Assembly: GCF_004000745.1 (NCBI RefSeq)
Contig: NZ_BILV01000001.1
Location: forward strand, 124,001-188,000
Direction of reading: 5' to 3'
DNA: 64,000 nucleotides
Source of the DNA: Paenibacillus barengoltzii NBRC 101215
GTDB lineage: Bacteria > Bacillota > Bacilli > Paenibacillales > Paenibacillaceae
The notes beneath the pieces were generated by a model. It worked only from the letters and a program-made list of their open reading frames with translations, was not told the origin of the DNA and did not search any database. The position numbers and the translations under genes are program-made. This document shows positions 42,408 to 51,231 of this stretch, one piece after another (position 1 is the first letter of the stretch; every line of letters begins with the position of its first letter).

Positions 42408-42793
42408 AGGCCGTCGCTCCTTAAGTCGACGTTAAGATACTTACTCAAATATTGATTAAGCTCCGCTTTCACCAAGCTCCAAAGCATGGAAAATCTATGT
42501 TGATAGCCCCTGCACAAATAGCGGGCCTCCATGCCCAATTCAGTACGTTGTTGCTCGAACACCTTGATCCCTCTGTCGCGCATTTGTTTCCGAACCGACG
42601 TCAAATCTGTAGTGATCACATCTTGGGCAGTGTGTAAGGCTCTTGCGTACACCACGTCCATCTTTAGCTTTACGGTCCCTAATGCTCTCATATCCCTTTC
42701 CAACACATCCAAGAGAAGAGGGAGTAGAATGTATTCTTTGACCAATTGAAGATCTTCTTCCGTCTCCAAGGGCGCTGGAGGGATACCTTTCAT
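42404..42793 (-). CDS. Unknown helical protein B of the SOS cassette
   Basis: Function not recognised. The 129-residue, mostly helical, basic protein is a clear paralogue of the gene before it. Both share LPLLLDVLERD, an invariant ARYLCRGY block near residue 95, and FSMLWxLVKAEL near the end. It may be distantly related to the small YhjD-like proteins of Bacillales, which is uncertain. ATG 42793 has GAGGGG upstream and overlaps the stop of the previous gene as ATGA. Its own stop overlaps uvrX as ATGA. The position suggests an accessory role for the polymerase. Confidence 0.75.
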   Translation of the reverse strand: MKGIPPAPLETEEDLQLVKEYILLPLLLDVLERDMRALGTVKLKMDVVYARALHTAQDVITTDLTSVRKQMRDRGIKVFEQQRTELGMEARYLCRGYQHRFSMLWSLVKAELNQYLSKYLNVDLRSDGL

Positions 42794-43176
42794 GAGGACA
42801 TCCCCTCTTTCGTCCCATCGATCCCTAGATAGGCGCAAAGTCGACGGATCAGTTCCGCCTTCACCAATCCCCAGAGCATGGAGAACTCATACGTATACCC
42901 CCGGCATAAATAGCGGGCTTCAATCCCCAGGTTCGTCCGCCGCTCTTCGAATACCTTCAGTCCATGCTCACGCATGCCTTGGCGCACCCGGGCCAAATCC
43001 GCGGCTGCGGCGTTCTGCAGCAAGCGGATCAGCCCCTTGTATACCTGAGGCAGCTTCAACGAAGCGGATGCCAATGCGCGCTGGTCTCGTTCCAGCACAT
43101 CAAGCAACAGAGGAAGCAGCACATATTGCTTGATCATCTCCGCTTCCTCCTGCGTTTGCCAGGGAATAGGGCTCAT
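42790..43176 (-). CDS. Unknown helical protein A of the SOS cassette
   Basis: First gene of the cassette, 128 residues and paralogous to the next gene at roughly half of the positions. Shared blocks: YVLLPLLLDVLERDQRAL, VRQGMREHGLKVFEERR, IEARYLCRGY and FSMLWGLVKAEL. Conserved Cys in LCRGY and basic helices suggest a nucleic-acid or protein-binding role, but no function can be assigned. It is preceded by a promoter with two LexA boxes. Confidence 0.75.
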   Translation of the reverse strand: MSPIPWQTQEEAEMIKQYVLLPLLLDVLERDQRALASASLKLPQVYKGLIRLLQNAAAADLARVRQGMREHGLKVFEERRTNLGIEARYLCRGYTYEFSMLWGLVKAELIRRLCAYLGIDGTKEGMSS

Positions 43177-43222
43177 GCGTCTCCCTTCTTCATGCTGTCT
43201 GTCATATGCTCACCTTCTAATC

Positions 43223-43266
43223 AGAACGTCTGTTCCTATTATACTCATAATACGAACAAACATTCC
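43223..43266 (-). promoter_or_regulatory. LexA-controlled promoter of the SOS cassette
   Basis: Two sites resemble the Bacillus LexA consensus CGAACRNRYGTTYC. CGAACAAACATTCC (43253-43266) matches 13 of 14. The other (43223-43236, GGAACAGACGTTCT on the minus strand) matches 12 of 14. They flank a -10 TATAAT (43243-43238, minus strand), so LexA binding would block polymerase. Confidence 0.78.
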
Positions 43267-43311
43267 CTTTCGCAACAGGTTTATGTTGGATAATTTGGCA
43301 GAGCGAAAGCA

Positions 43312-43370
43312 TGCCAAAAAAGGCGGATCCCTTGTCCCTTCGGACTTTGGGCATCCGCCTTCCTTTCCTG
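43312..43370 (-). terminator. Terminator of the tetR-map operon
   Basis: On the minus strand AGGCGGATGCCC and an inner GTCC pair with GGAC and GGGATCCGCCT, followed by TTTTTT. Confidence 0.8.
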
Positions 43371-43378
43371 CTTGCTGC

Positions 43379-44125
43379 TTATTGAGCTGTTAAAATCAGC
43401 GGTCCATCCGCCGTCAGCGCGATCGTATGCTCGAATTGGGCCGACAATTTGCCGTCCGCTGTACGCGCCGTCCAGCCGTCATCGTCGATCACGATGCGGA
43501 AAGTGCCTTCATTGATCATCGGCTCGATCGTAAACACCATGCCTTCCTTGAGCCGAATGCCCTTACCCGCTACGCCGACATGCTCGTAGTTGGGCTCCTC
43601 ATGCAGGCTGCGTCCGATCCCGTGACCGAGCAGATCGCGTACGACGGAATAACCGTTCGCCTCCGCATGCTTCTGGATCGCCGAAGTCACATCGCCCAGC
43701 CGGTTGCCTGGAATCGCTTGGGCGATCCCCAGCTCCAGACATTCCTTCGTCACCCGCATCAGCTTTTCCGCCTCAGGACTCACCTGACCTACCGCATAAC
43801 ACCAGCACGAATCGCCAAACCAGCCGTCCGCCTCCGCAACGATGTCCAGCTTGAGCAGATCGCCGTTCTGCAGCGGCCGGTCCGAAGGGAACCCGTGGGC
43901 CACCACATCGTTCACCGATGCGCAGGTTTCGGCCGGGAACCCGTTGTACCCTTTCGTAAACTGCTTGCCGCCCAGCTTCGTAATATGCCGGACTACAAAA
44001 TCATTAATTTCCTTTGTCGTGACCCCGGGTTGAATCATTTTGGCGACCTCCCGGTGACAATCCGCAACAATCTGATTCGCCCGTTTCATCTCTTCAATTT
44101 CCCGCGGCGATTTCAATATAATCAT
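43379..44125 (-). CDS. map: Methionine aminopeptidase, type I
   Basis: Cytosolic metalloprotease removing the initiator Met, 248 residues. Metal ligands and active-site His are in LLKLDIVAEADGWFGDSCWC (Asp pair), GHGIGRSLHEEPN (His) and the Glu residues in FTIEPMI and SAQFEHTIAL. Its ATG overlaps the TetR stop as ATGA. This location, away from the ribosomal protein cluster where map usually lies, suggests a second, regulated copy. The other copy cannot be seen here. Confidence 0.93.
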   Translation of the reverse strand: MIILKSPREIEEMKRANQIVADCHREVAKMIQPGVTTKEINDFVVRHITKLGGKQFTKGYNGFPAETCASVNDVVAHGFPSDRPLQNGDLLKLDIVAEADGWFGDSCWCYAVGQVSPEAEKLMRVTKECLELGIAQAIPGNRLGDVTSAIQKHAEANGYSVVRDLLGHGIGRSLHEEPNYEHVGVAGKGIRLKEGMVFTIEPMINEGTFRIVIDDDGWTARTADGKLSAQFEHTIALTADGPLILTAQ

Positions 44126-44805
44126 TCAGCTCTCACTCCTTCGAGGGTCTGTCGGGTTCGCTCCGACAGCCGATACAATAGCAGGCGCGCAATGTCTTCC
44201 GCTTCATGGTCCAGCGTGCCTTGGCGCAGCGGAGAGCCGGCGCAACCGGCCAGCGCAGCCAACAACCGTTCTGCCTGCCGGACGCCCTCTCCAACGGCTT
44301 CTTGTCCCGCCGATGCTGTGCTCGCAGTCGCAACGATCACACCGGACCCCGGCGGTCCCCCATGCTCCAGCACCGCGGCGAACGGCTGCAACACCTGACG
44401 GCGGAACGTCTCCGCCAGCGGCAGCGCCCGCGCTTCTGGAAGCAGCTGGAAGCCATCCGCCGCCAGCTTATACAACAGATAAACGCCGTGATCCTTGGCC
44501 CACAGCTTCAGCAGCCGGGTACCTGCCGCAACAAGGGAATCGGCGGCCGCTTCCTGCTCCTCCGTCCTCAGGTCGATCCATTCCCCAGCCCGGTCCATCG
44601 CCGTCCACAGCACGTCATGCAGCAGATCCCCTTTATTACTGTAATAGTGGTAGACCGTGCCGTAACCAAGCCCGGCCTTGGTCGCCACGTCCCGAATCTC
44701 TAACGTCAGGCCTTTCTCCAGAAACACATCGGCGGCCGCGACACGAATTTGAGCAAGCCGGCGCAGCCTGATCTCTTCATTTTGTTCCTTCGTACGCGGG
44801 GTCAT
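44122..44805 (-). CDS. TetR-family transcriptional regulator
   Basis: Regulator of 227 residues. The N-terminal helix-turn-helix is IRDVATKAGLGYGTVYHYYSNKGDLLHDV near 33-60. The C-terminal ligand domain is Ala/Leu-rich and not assignable. ATG 44805 has GGAGG nine bases upstream; a TTG at 44814 is less likely. It is directly coupled to map, so it may control that gene. Confidence 0.88.
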   Translation of the reverse strand: MTPRTKEQNEEIRLRRLAQIRVAAADVFLEKGLTLEIRDVATKAGLGYGTVYHYYSNKGDLLHDVLWTAMDRAGEWIDLRTEEQEAAADSLVAAGTRLLKLWAKDHGVYLLYKLAADGFQLLPEARALPLAETFRRQVLQPFAAVLEHGGPPGSGVIVATASTASAGQEAVGEGVRQAERLLAALAGCAGSPLRQGTLDHEAEDIARLLLYRLSERTRQTLEGVRAE

Positions 44806-44960
44806 CCGCCACAACCTCCTTTTATTTTTGACCTACTCTCATGTCAATATAAAACAAAACATGGAGATTGGCAAGCAGAAATGACTCCCGGCGCTTTGTG
44901 CCCCGCTCATGTATCGTTTAGCTTATCTCGCCTGGCCCCGGATCATCCCTCCGAGAAAAT

Positions 44961-45000
44961 AGCAAAAGGCCGCCGGGGTACCGGTCCCCAGGGCCTTATC
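44961..45000 (-). terminator. Terminator after spoVIF
   Basis: On the minus strand AAGGCCCTGGGG pairs with CCCCGGCGGCCTT around ACCGGTA, followed by TTGCTATTTT. The T-tract is moderate. Confidence 0.6.
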
Positions 45001-45031
45001 ACCCGTCCCGCCGCATCTCTGCGCGCTTGCT

Positions 45032-45322
45032 CTAGCGGAACATTCCCCATAAGCGCAGCAAGTGAAGCGTATTCCGCGGGTCGATTCGCTGATCGATGAC
45101 GAATTGGACGATTTGCTCTTCCTGAACGCCGCTCAATCTTTCGCCAAGCACAGAAGCGGCCGTTCTAACGAGCCTGCGCACCTTAACGCGATCCTGCAAA
45201 TCCGCGCGGGTGAGGCCGTCGACGACCTGTTTCATCCGCTCTTTGATCGCCGGATTTTTCATTTTCAACTTCACCCGTTCGACCAGCTGCGGACTGATTC
45301 CATACTGATAATAGCTGGGCAT
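45032..45322 (-). CDS. spoVIF: Stage VI sporulation protein F homologue
   Basis: Small protein of 96 residues in the SpoVIF family, which in Bacillus subtilis is needed for spore coat assembly late in sporulation. The family pattern is visible as ISPQLVERVKLKM, DLQDRVKVRRLVRTAASVLG and QEEQIVQFVIDQRI. The start at 45322 is supported by AGGAGG 11 bases upstream. It lies downstream of the MurNAc genes but probably has a separate sporulation promoter that was not identified. Confidence 0.72.
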   Translation of the reverse strand: MPSYYQYGISPQLVERVKLKMKNPAIKERMKQVVDGLTRADLQDRVKVRRLVRTAASVLGERLSGVQEEQIVQFVIDQRIDPRNTLHLLRLWGMFR

Positions 45323-45426
45323 CGTGACTAGCACCTCCTGTCCCGTCATTTCCGGACTTCAACCCTAATATATGACGGTAAGGCTGTCCATAGTGCCTGA
45401 AAATCCAAAAGCACGCGGGAAAGCCG

Positions 45427-46281
45427 CTAGTTCTGTTTGAGGAACGCCGTTGCCTCATGGGTTTGACTCAATCGGAGGATCGTCTCTTCGTATTGCGTCG
45501 AGGCGTACGCAAAGAACAAAATATCGATCATGACCAATTGCGTAAGCCGTGAGCTGGACGCCCCGCTGCGCAAGGTCGCTTCCGGCGCCTGCGGCGTGTA
45601 CAGCATCAAATCGGCCAGCTCGGCTACTTTATGATTGCCGAAACGGGACAAGCCGATGGTGCGCACGCCGTACTTTTGGGCAACCCGGAACAATTGCAGC
45701 ACTTCCTTGGTGTTCCCGCTGTAAGAGATGCCCATAAACAAGGCCCCCGGCGGAGCGCTGGCCAGCGCGGCCGCAATTAGATGCTCGTCCTGCAGAGCGA
45801 ACGCTTGCTTCCCCAGGCGCAGCCACTTTTGTGCGGCATCCGCTGCGACGATGGCCGAAGCGCCTACCCCGTACATATGGATGACGGAAGCTTTTCGGAA
45901 GCTGTCCACCACCTGCTCGATCAGTTCGGGCTGCAGGTGAAGCATCATATCTTGAATGGCTTGGAGACTGTTGGAGACCGTCTTTTGAATGACGTTTTGA
46001 ATCGTCTCCCCGCGTTCGATGTCATAATAGCCTGGTCTTTGCGGTTTGGCATTATCGACCGACAAACGCATTTTCAAATCAGGAAATCCGCTCAGCCCCA
46101 GCGAACGGCATAGCCGGGTAATCGCCGCCGCACTGGTCCCCGCTTTATCGGCGACCGCATGGATACTTAAGCCGGAGACTTCCGCCGAAGCCGCCAAAAT
46201 ATATTGGGCCGCCTTTCGTTCCGATTCAGGCAGTTGTTCCAGCATGGCCTCCATTTGCGTAAGTATACTTCCCGTCGTCAC
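45427..46281 (-). CDS. murR: RpiR-family regulator of MurNAc use
   Basis: Transcription factor of 284 residues. The N-terminal RpiR helix-turn-helix is SIHAVADKAGTSAAAITRLCRSLGL near 42-66. The C-terminal SIS sugar-phosphate-binding domain spans about 125-255 (GVGASAIVAADAAQKWLRLG, GISYSGNTKEVL). GTG 46281 is chosen because GGAGGGG lies six bases upstream; ATG 46287 abuts that site. It is downstream of murQ and murP and most likely represses them until MurNAc-6-phosphate binds. Confidence 0.88.
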   Translation of the reverse strand: MTTGSILTQMEAMLEQLPESERKAAQYILAASAEVSGLSIHAVADKAGTSAAAITRLCRSLGLSGFPDLKMRLSVDNAKPQRPGYYDIERGETIQNVIQKTVSNSLQAIQDMMLHLQPELIEQVVDSFRKASVIHMYGVGASAIVAADAAQKWLRLGKQAFALQDEHLIAAALASAPPGALFMGISYSGNTKEVLQLFRVAQKYGVRTIGLSRFGNHKVAELADLMLYTPQAPEATLRSGASSSRLTQLVMIDILFFAYASTQYEETILRLSQTHEATAFLKQN

Positions 46282-46396
46282 GGGCATCCCCTCCGTTTTC
46301 CCCATCCGTCTGATGCTTATTTCCAATTCCCTAAAACGCAAAAGAAACGCGGCAGCCCGGTAAAAGGCAGCCCAACGTTTCTTCTGCTGACTTGTA

Positions 46397-47851
46397 TTAT
46401 CTATTATGCTCTATAAGCATCTGCTTTGTAAAACCAAAGAAATACGTGAGCAAGAATCCGGCGATATAAGAGACAACGAGCCCGGCCAAGTAACCGAGAA
46501 TCGTCATTCCGATTCCCATCGGTCCTTGAATCAGCGGGATCAGGACAAGGCCGGAAGGTCCAATCGCGACCGAACCGATGAAGTTGCCGGTCATTGCGAA
46601 CAAACCAAGCACAGCCCCGCCAAAACCACCGCCGAGACAAGCGGTGATAAACGGCCGGCCCAGAGGCAAGCTGACCCCGTAAATGAGCGGTTCACCGATG
46701 CCAAGAAATCCGACGGGCAACGCCCCTTTGATCATGTTGCGCATCCGGGAGTTCTGCTTCAACTTGATATAAATGGCGATCGCCGAGCCAACTTGACCTG
46801 CACCTGCCATGGCCAGGATCGGCAGCAACGCGGTGTATCCAACCTGCGAAATCAATTCAGCATGGATCGGAATGAGCGCCTGGTGTAAACCGAACATAAC
46901 CAACGGCAGGAACAGCGAAGCGAGTACAAATCCGGACAGCGGTCCGCCATGGGCTAGCAGCCAAGTAGTAGCCTGTCCGATGCCTTGAGAGATAATACCG
47001 CTGACCGGCATCAGGAAGAACACGGTAACTAAGCCGGCAAGCAGCAACGCAATTGTAGGAGTGACGATGATATCAATTGCTGCCGGCATCCGTTTTCGGA
47101 TCCATTTTTCCAACACCGAGATCAACCCTGCCGCCAAAATCGCCCCGATGATACCGCCCTGTCCCGCATTCAGTTTAATTTCCCCAAACAAGGGATAGGT
47201 GTAAGAGATATTCGCCACCGCCGGTGCAACGATAATCGCCGCCACAGCACCGCCAAGCGCGGGCGTTCCTCCAAACTCTTTCGCGGCATTCACCCCGGCA
47301 AAGATCGTCAAATATCCGAAGAAGGCCGAGCCAATGACGCTGATAATCGGTTGGAGCGTCAGCAGCCAATCCGCCCCATTGCCGGAGGTAATCAGGTTGT
47401 TGATCAGACCGGCAATACCGTTAATGATCCCGGCCCCGACCAACGCAGGAATCAGCGGAATAAAGATGTTGCCGATTTTACGCAGAAAATTTTTGAAAGG
47501 CGTGTTGTTCTTCTTCTTAAGCTCGGCCTTGATGTCCGAGCCCTCGCGGAGCGCCGCCGTTTGACCGCCAGTTGCAGCTCCTTGACCGCCGCCGTGACCC
47601 TGCGCTTTCAGAAGTTTGCCAAATTCCTCCGCCACACTATTGACAACCCCCGGACCGAGGATCACTTGATACGTCTCATCATCCACCGCCCCAAGTACGC
47701 CCTCGATCTGTTTAAGCCCAGTTTCATCAATTTGGCTGCGATCCCGGACCGACACCCGCAACCGGGTCATGCAGTTTGTATATTGCTCCACATTGTCAGA
47801 ACCGCCGATGGATTCCAAGATCCGTTTCGCCATCGTTTCATATTTGCTCAT
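46397..47851 (-). CDS. murP: PTS enzyme IIBC, N-acetylmuramic acid specific
   Basis: Membrane transporter that takes up and phosphorylates MurNAc, 484 residues. The IIB domain (1-85) has the phosphorylated Cys in YTNCMTRLRVSV near residue 27. A linker rich in Gly and Gln follows, then the IIC domain with about ten membrane segments (FIPLIPALVGAGIINGIAG, FLGIGEPLIYGVSLP). No IIA domain is present, so phosphate must come from a separate IIA protein. Specificity is inferred from murQ directly upstream. GGAGG precedes the ATG. Confidence 0.92.
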   Translation of the reverse strand: MSKYETMAKRILESIGGSDNVEQYTNCMTRLRVSVRDRSQIDETGLKQIEGVLGAVDDETYQVILGPGVVNSVAEEFGKLLKAQGHGGGQGAATGGQTAALREGSDIKAELKKKNNTPFKNFLRKIGNIFIPLIPALVGAGIINGIAGLINNLITSGNGADWLLTLQPIISVIGSAFFGYLTIFAGVNAAKEFGGTPALGGAVAAIIVAPAVANISYTYPLFGEIKLNAGQGGIIGAILAAGLISVLEKWIRKRMPAAIDIIVTPTIALLLAGLVTVFFLMPVSGIISQGIGQATTWLLAHGGPLSGFVLASLFLPLVMFGLHQALIPIHAELISQVGYTALLPILAMAGAGQVGSAIAIYIKLKQNSRMRNMIKGALPVGFLGIGEPLIYGVSLPLGRPFITACLGGGFGGAVLGLFAMTGNFIGSVAIGPSGLVLIPLIQGPMGIGMTILGYLAGLVVSYIAGFLLTYFFGFTKQMLIEHNR

Positions 47852-47893
47852 TGGGAAGCCTCCTGCCTCTATAGGATGGTCTAACTTTTTTTC

Positions 47894-48799
47894 TTAACGT
47901 ATTGCAGTCGCAGACTTCGCAGCTTTACCGATAAACCCTTGGTTCTCCTCTAATTTCTCCAAAGCGACCTCATACGAATATCCCGTCAAAATCATCAGAA
48001 TCGCCGGTTTCGGTTTACCTTCGGTAAGGCGCAAGGTGTTCTCCGCAGTTGATGCATCGCAGCCGGTTGCCTCCATCACGATCCGCTTCGCGCGATCGGC
48101 CAGCTTCTCATTGGTGGGCTGAACATCAACCATCAAATTGCCGTAAACCTTACCTAAGCCGATCATCGACGCGGTAGACAGCATATTGCAGACCAGCTTC
48201 TGCGAGGTTCCTGCCTTCAGCCGTGTCGACCCGGTCAGCACCTCGGGACCGTTCTCGATCTCGATTGCGATATCGGAAATGGTGCTAATCACCGCATTCT
48301 TGTTACAACTGATACTAATCGTTTTGGCACCCATTTGCTTCGCGTATTCCAATCCCCCGATGACATAAGGTGTACGACCGCTGGCAGCGATTCCAACGAC
48401 TGCATCCTTGGCGGTAAGCTCGAGGTTTTGCAGATCGATGCGCCCCAGCTCGGCCCGATCCTCTGCTCCCTCAACGGCCTTGATAAAAGCGTTGCTTCCG
48501 CCTGCGATCAGACCAACCACCTGGTCCGGGGAAGTCCCAAATGTCGGCGGACACTCCACCGCATCCAGCAAGCCGATCCGTCCGCTCGTGCCGGCTCCCA
48601 TATAAATCAGTCGACCGCCCTTTTTTAGCGATTCCGTAATGGCAGTCACGGCTTGGGCGATTTTGGGGATTTCCTTTTTCACCGCTCCAGCAACTTTCGC
48701 GTCCTCCTCGTTCATCACCGTAAGCAGCTCAGTTACATCCATTTCATCCAAACGCATCGTTCGCTCGTTTCTCGCCTCAGTTGTCAAATTTTCCAGCAT
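47894..48799 (-). CDS. murQ: N-acetylmuramic acid 6-phosphate etherase
   Basis: Cytosolic lyase that splits MurNAc-6-phosphate into GlcNAc-6-phosphate and D-lactate, recycling cell-wall sugars. The product is 301 residues with one SIS domain. GAGTSGRIGLLDAVECPPTFG near 72-92 and GSTRLKAGTSQKLVCNML near 195-212 are diagnostic. It is the first gene of the murQPR operon and has its own promoter with two operator-like repeats. Confidence 0.96.
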   Translation of the reverse strand: MLENLTTEARNERTMRLDEMDVTELLTVMNEEDAKVAGAVKKEIPKIAQAVTAITESLKKGGRLIYMGAGTSGRIGLLDAVECPPTFGTSPDQVVGLIAGGSNAFIKAVEGAEDRAELGRIDLQNLELTAKDAVVGIAASGRTPYVIGGLEYAKQMGAKTISISCNKNAVISTISDIAIEIENGPEVLTGSTRLKAGTSQKLVCNMLSTASMIGLGKVYGNLMVDVQPTNEKLADRAKRIVMEATGCDASTAENTLRLTEGKPKPAILMILTGYSYEVALEKLEENQGFIGKAAKSATAIR

Positions 48800-48846
48800 T
48801 TCAGATACACTCCTTTGTTTGCAACAACCCTAGTTGTAAGTGTTTT

Positions 48847-48882
48847 CGACATGATTATAATTCATTTGATATTTTATTTCAA
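48847..48882 (-). promoter_or_regulatory. Promoter of the murQPR operon
   Basis: On the minus strand -35 TTGAAA (48882-48877) and -10 TATAAT (48859-48854) are exactly 17 bp apart. The first operator-like repeat covers the -35. Confidence 0.8.
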
Positions 48883-48914
48883 TATATAACTTTTTGGTTG
48901 AAATAATATGTCAA
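48866..48914. promoter_or_regulatory. Two MurR operator-like repeats
   Basis: TTGATATTTTATTTCAA (48866-48882) and TTGAAATAATATGTCAA (48898-48914) are the same 17-bp dyad type in inverse orientation, agreeing at 14 of 17 positions. Their centres are 32 bp apart, three helix turns, as expected for a repressor binding one face of the DNA. The fit is to an RpiR-type operator. Confidence 0.7.
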
Positions 48915-49044
48915 ACCATGTCACTTCTTGCTAGTTCTAGTTGAAGAGGTTAGAACGTATCCGCTTCAAGGCCTGACATCCCAGATATTCCAGTAAAAAG
49001 AGCAACGCTAGACGCAACCTGTCAACTTTAGGATGGATTTTCGG

Positions 49045-49083
49045 GTAAAAAATAACCGTCCGCGGATCCCGCGAACGGTTGGA
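49045..49083 (-). terminator. Terminator of recG
   Basis: On the minus strand AACCGTTCGCGG-GAT-CCGCGGACGGTT is followed by ATTTTTT. It lies about 25 bases past the recG stop. Confidence 0.85.
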
Positions 49084-49105
49084 TACTTGCTTTTTCGTAT
49101 GAAAT

Positions 49106-51151
49106 TTAATCGATCAGCTCACCTTGAAAAACCTGCTCCCGCCGCAGATAATCCCGCAGCGGTCCGTACTCGGGCGAAGTCCAGAACGCTTCGCCCGCAA
49201 CCAGCCGGGCGGCGTCGTCCCGCGCCGCCTCCAGCACCGCGTAGTCGCTGACCATGTCCGCGACACGAAAATCCGGCACACCGCTTTGCTTCGTGCCGAA
49301 GAAATCCCCGGGACCCCGCAGCTCCAGGTCCCGCCGAGCCACCTCGAAGCCGTCGTCCGTATCGGTCATGACCTTCATCCGCTCCTGACCCACCTCCGAC
49401 TTCGGATCGGCGATAAGCACGCAATACGACGCGTGCTCCCCCCGGCCAACACGCCCGCGCAGCTGGTGGAGCTGGGACAAGCCGAACCGGTCGGCATCCA
49501 TCACGATCATCAGCGTGGCGTTGGGCACGTCGACGCCGACCTCTACGACGGTCGTCGAGACGAGCAGCTGCACCTCGTTCTCGTAGAACGCACGCATCAC
49601 TTCGTCCTTCTCCGCCGCCGTCATCCGCCCGTGCAGCAGCCCGACCTTCATATGCGGGAACGCCTGCTGCATCGACACGTACAAGTCGATGGCGTTCTGC
49701 ACGTCCAGCTTGTCCGATTCTTCGATCAGCGGGCAGATGACGTAGGCTTGGCGGCCTTGCGATACCTCCCGCTCAATAAAGCCAAGCACACGGTCCATCA
49801 TGCTGTGCTTCACCCAATAGGTCGTGATTGGCTTGCGCCCCTTCGGGCGCTCCGACAAGGTGGATACGTCCATATCGCCAAAGGCGGTAATCGCCAGCGT
49901 GCGCGGAATGGGAGTGGCCGTCATCGTCAGCACGTCCGGGTTAAAGCCTTTGCGCCGCAAAATGCTGCGCTGATTTACGCCAAACCGGTGCTGCTCATCC
50001 GTGATGACCAAGCTCAGCGACCGAAAGAACACGTCCTCTTGGATCAACGCATGCGTCCCCACCACGATGTCGGTGAGCCCCATTTGCAGCGAGCCGAGCA
50101 AATCCTTGCGTTTTCGTCCCGTCACACTGCCGGTCAATAGGCCAACCGTAATACCAAACGGCTCAAACAGCCGGGACAGGGAGCGCATATGCTGCTCGGC
50201 CAAAATTTCCGTCGGCACCATAAAAGCCCCCTGGTGCCCCGACTTCACCGCCGCGTACAACGCGATGGCGGCGATGACCGTTTTGCCGGAACCTACGTCG
50301 CCTTGCAACAATCGGTTCATGCAATAAGGCGAGCGCATATCCTTTAGAATTTCCAGCTCCACCTTCTTCTGAGCATCGGTCAGCTCAAACGGCAGGCTGC
50401 GCACGAATTCCCGAATCGTGGCGTTATCCACCACATGCGCAACCCCGTCCATCCGCTCGTGGTTCATCGCCCGATACGCCTGCAGCTTGAGCTGGAACAG
50501 GAACAGCTCCTCGTACACCATACGGCGCCGCGCTTGCTGCCCCTCCTCACTGTCCTGCGGCTGGTGCAGCCGCAAAATCGCCGTCTTGCGGGGCATCAGC
50601 CCATATTTGCGAAGCAGTTCGAGCGGCAGAATCTCCGGGATCATCTCCCCATATTGCTGCAGCGCTTGTCCAATCGTCTTCCGCATCCACTGTTGCGTAA
50701 TTTTACCGCCGACCGAATAGACCGGCTGCAAACTGCCGCTGCGGAGCGTCCCGCGGTCAGGGAACTCCGACTCGGACACCGTCAGCTGGCTGCGACGCAT
50801 GTCCCATTTGCCGGTCAGGATAATCTCCCGTCCCGTCGTCAGCTGATCCTTGAGGAAATGACGGTTAAACCATGTCGCCGTGAACATCCAGTCATCGGCG
50901 ATCATTTTGCAGGTCAGGCGAGATTTGCGCCCGTACCGTTGCAGGACCGGAAGCCCCATGATTTTCGCCTGCACCGTTACCTTGTCTCCGTCCTTCACTT
51001 CCGTCAAGGAGCGCAGCCGGTAATCCTCATACCGGAACGGATAATATTCAATCAAATCATTCACCGTAAAGATGCCAAAGGCGTGAAGCTCTTCTTGTTT
51101 AAGAGCGCTCACGCCGCTGACTTGCTTTACGGGGATGTGATGTAAATCCAA
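49106..51151 (-). CDS. recG: ATP-dependent DNA helicase RecG
   Basis: Branch-migration helicase that rescues stalled replication forks, 681 residues. The N-terminal OB-fold wedge domain spans about 1-150. The helicase motifs are GDVGSGKTVIA (Walker A, near 288), the DEQH box in VITDEQHRFG, TATPIPRTLA, and the C-terminal TTVVEVGVDVPNA and QLRGRVGRGEH. TTG start with GAGGGG eight bases upstream. Confidence 0.96.
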   Translation of the reverse strand: MDLHHIPVKQVSGVSALKQEELHAFGIFTVNDLIEYYPFRYEDYRLRSLTEVKDGDKVTVQAKIMGLPVLQRYGRKSRLTCKMIADDWMFTATWFNRHFLKDQLTTGREIILTGKWDMRRSQLTVSESEFPDRGTLRSGSLQPVYSVGGKITQQWMRKTIGQALQQYGEMIPEILPLELLRKYGLMPRKTAILRLHQPQDSEEGQQARRRMVYEELFLFQLKLQAYRAMNHERMDGVAHVVDNATIREFVRSLPFELTDAQKKVELEILKDMRSPYCMNRLLQGDVGSGKTVIAAIALYAAVKSGHQGAFMVPTEILAEQHMRSLSRLFEPFGITVGLLTGSVTGRKRKDLLGSLQMGLTDIVVGTHALIQEDVFFRSLSLVITDEQHRFGVNQRSILRRKGFNPDVLTMTATPIPRTLAITAFGDMDVSTLSERPKGRKPITTYWVKHSMMDRVLGFIEREVSQGRQAYVICPLIEESDKLDVQNAIDLYVSMQQAFPHMKVGLLHGRMTAAEKDEVMRAFYENEVQLLVSTTVVEVGVDVPNATLMIVMDADRFGLSQLHQLRGRVGRGEHASYCVLIADPKSEVGQERMKVMTDTDDGFEVARRDLELRGPGDFFGTKQSGVPDFRVADMVSDYAVLEAARDDAARLVAGEAFWTSPEYGPLRDYLRREQVFQGELID

Positions 51152-51231
51152 CTTTCATCCCCTCACTTTATAGAGGTAGTTCAAAAACGCATCTTCGGAT
51201 CACGAAGCACGGGCGCGAGCCCGGCTGGCAG

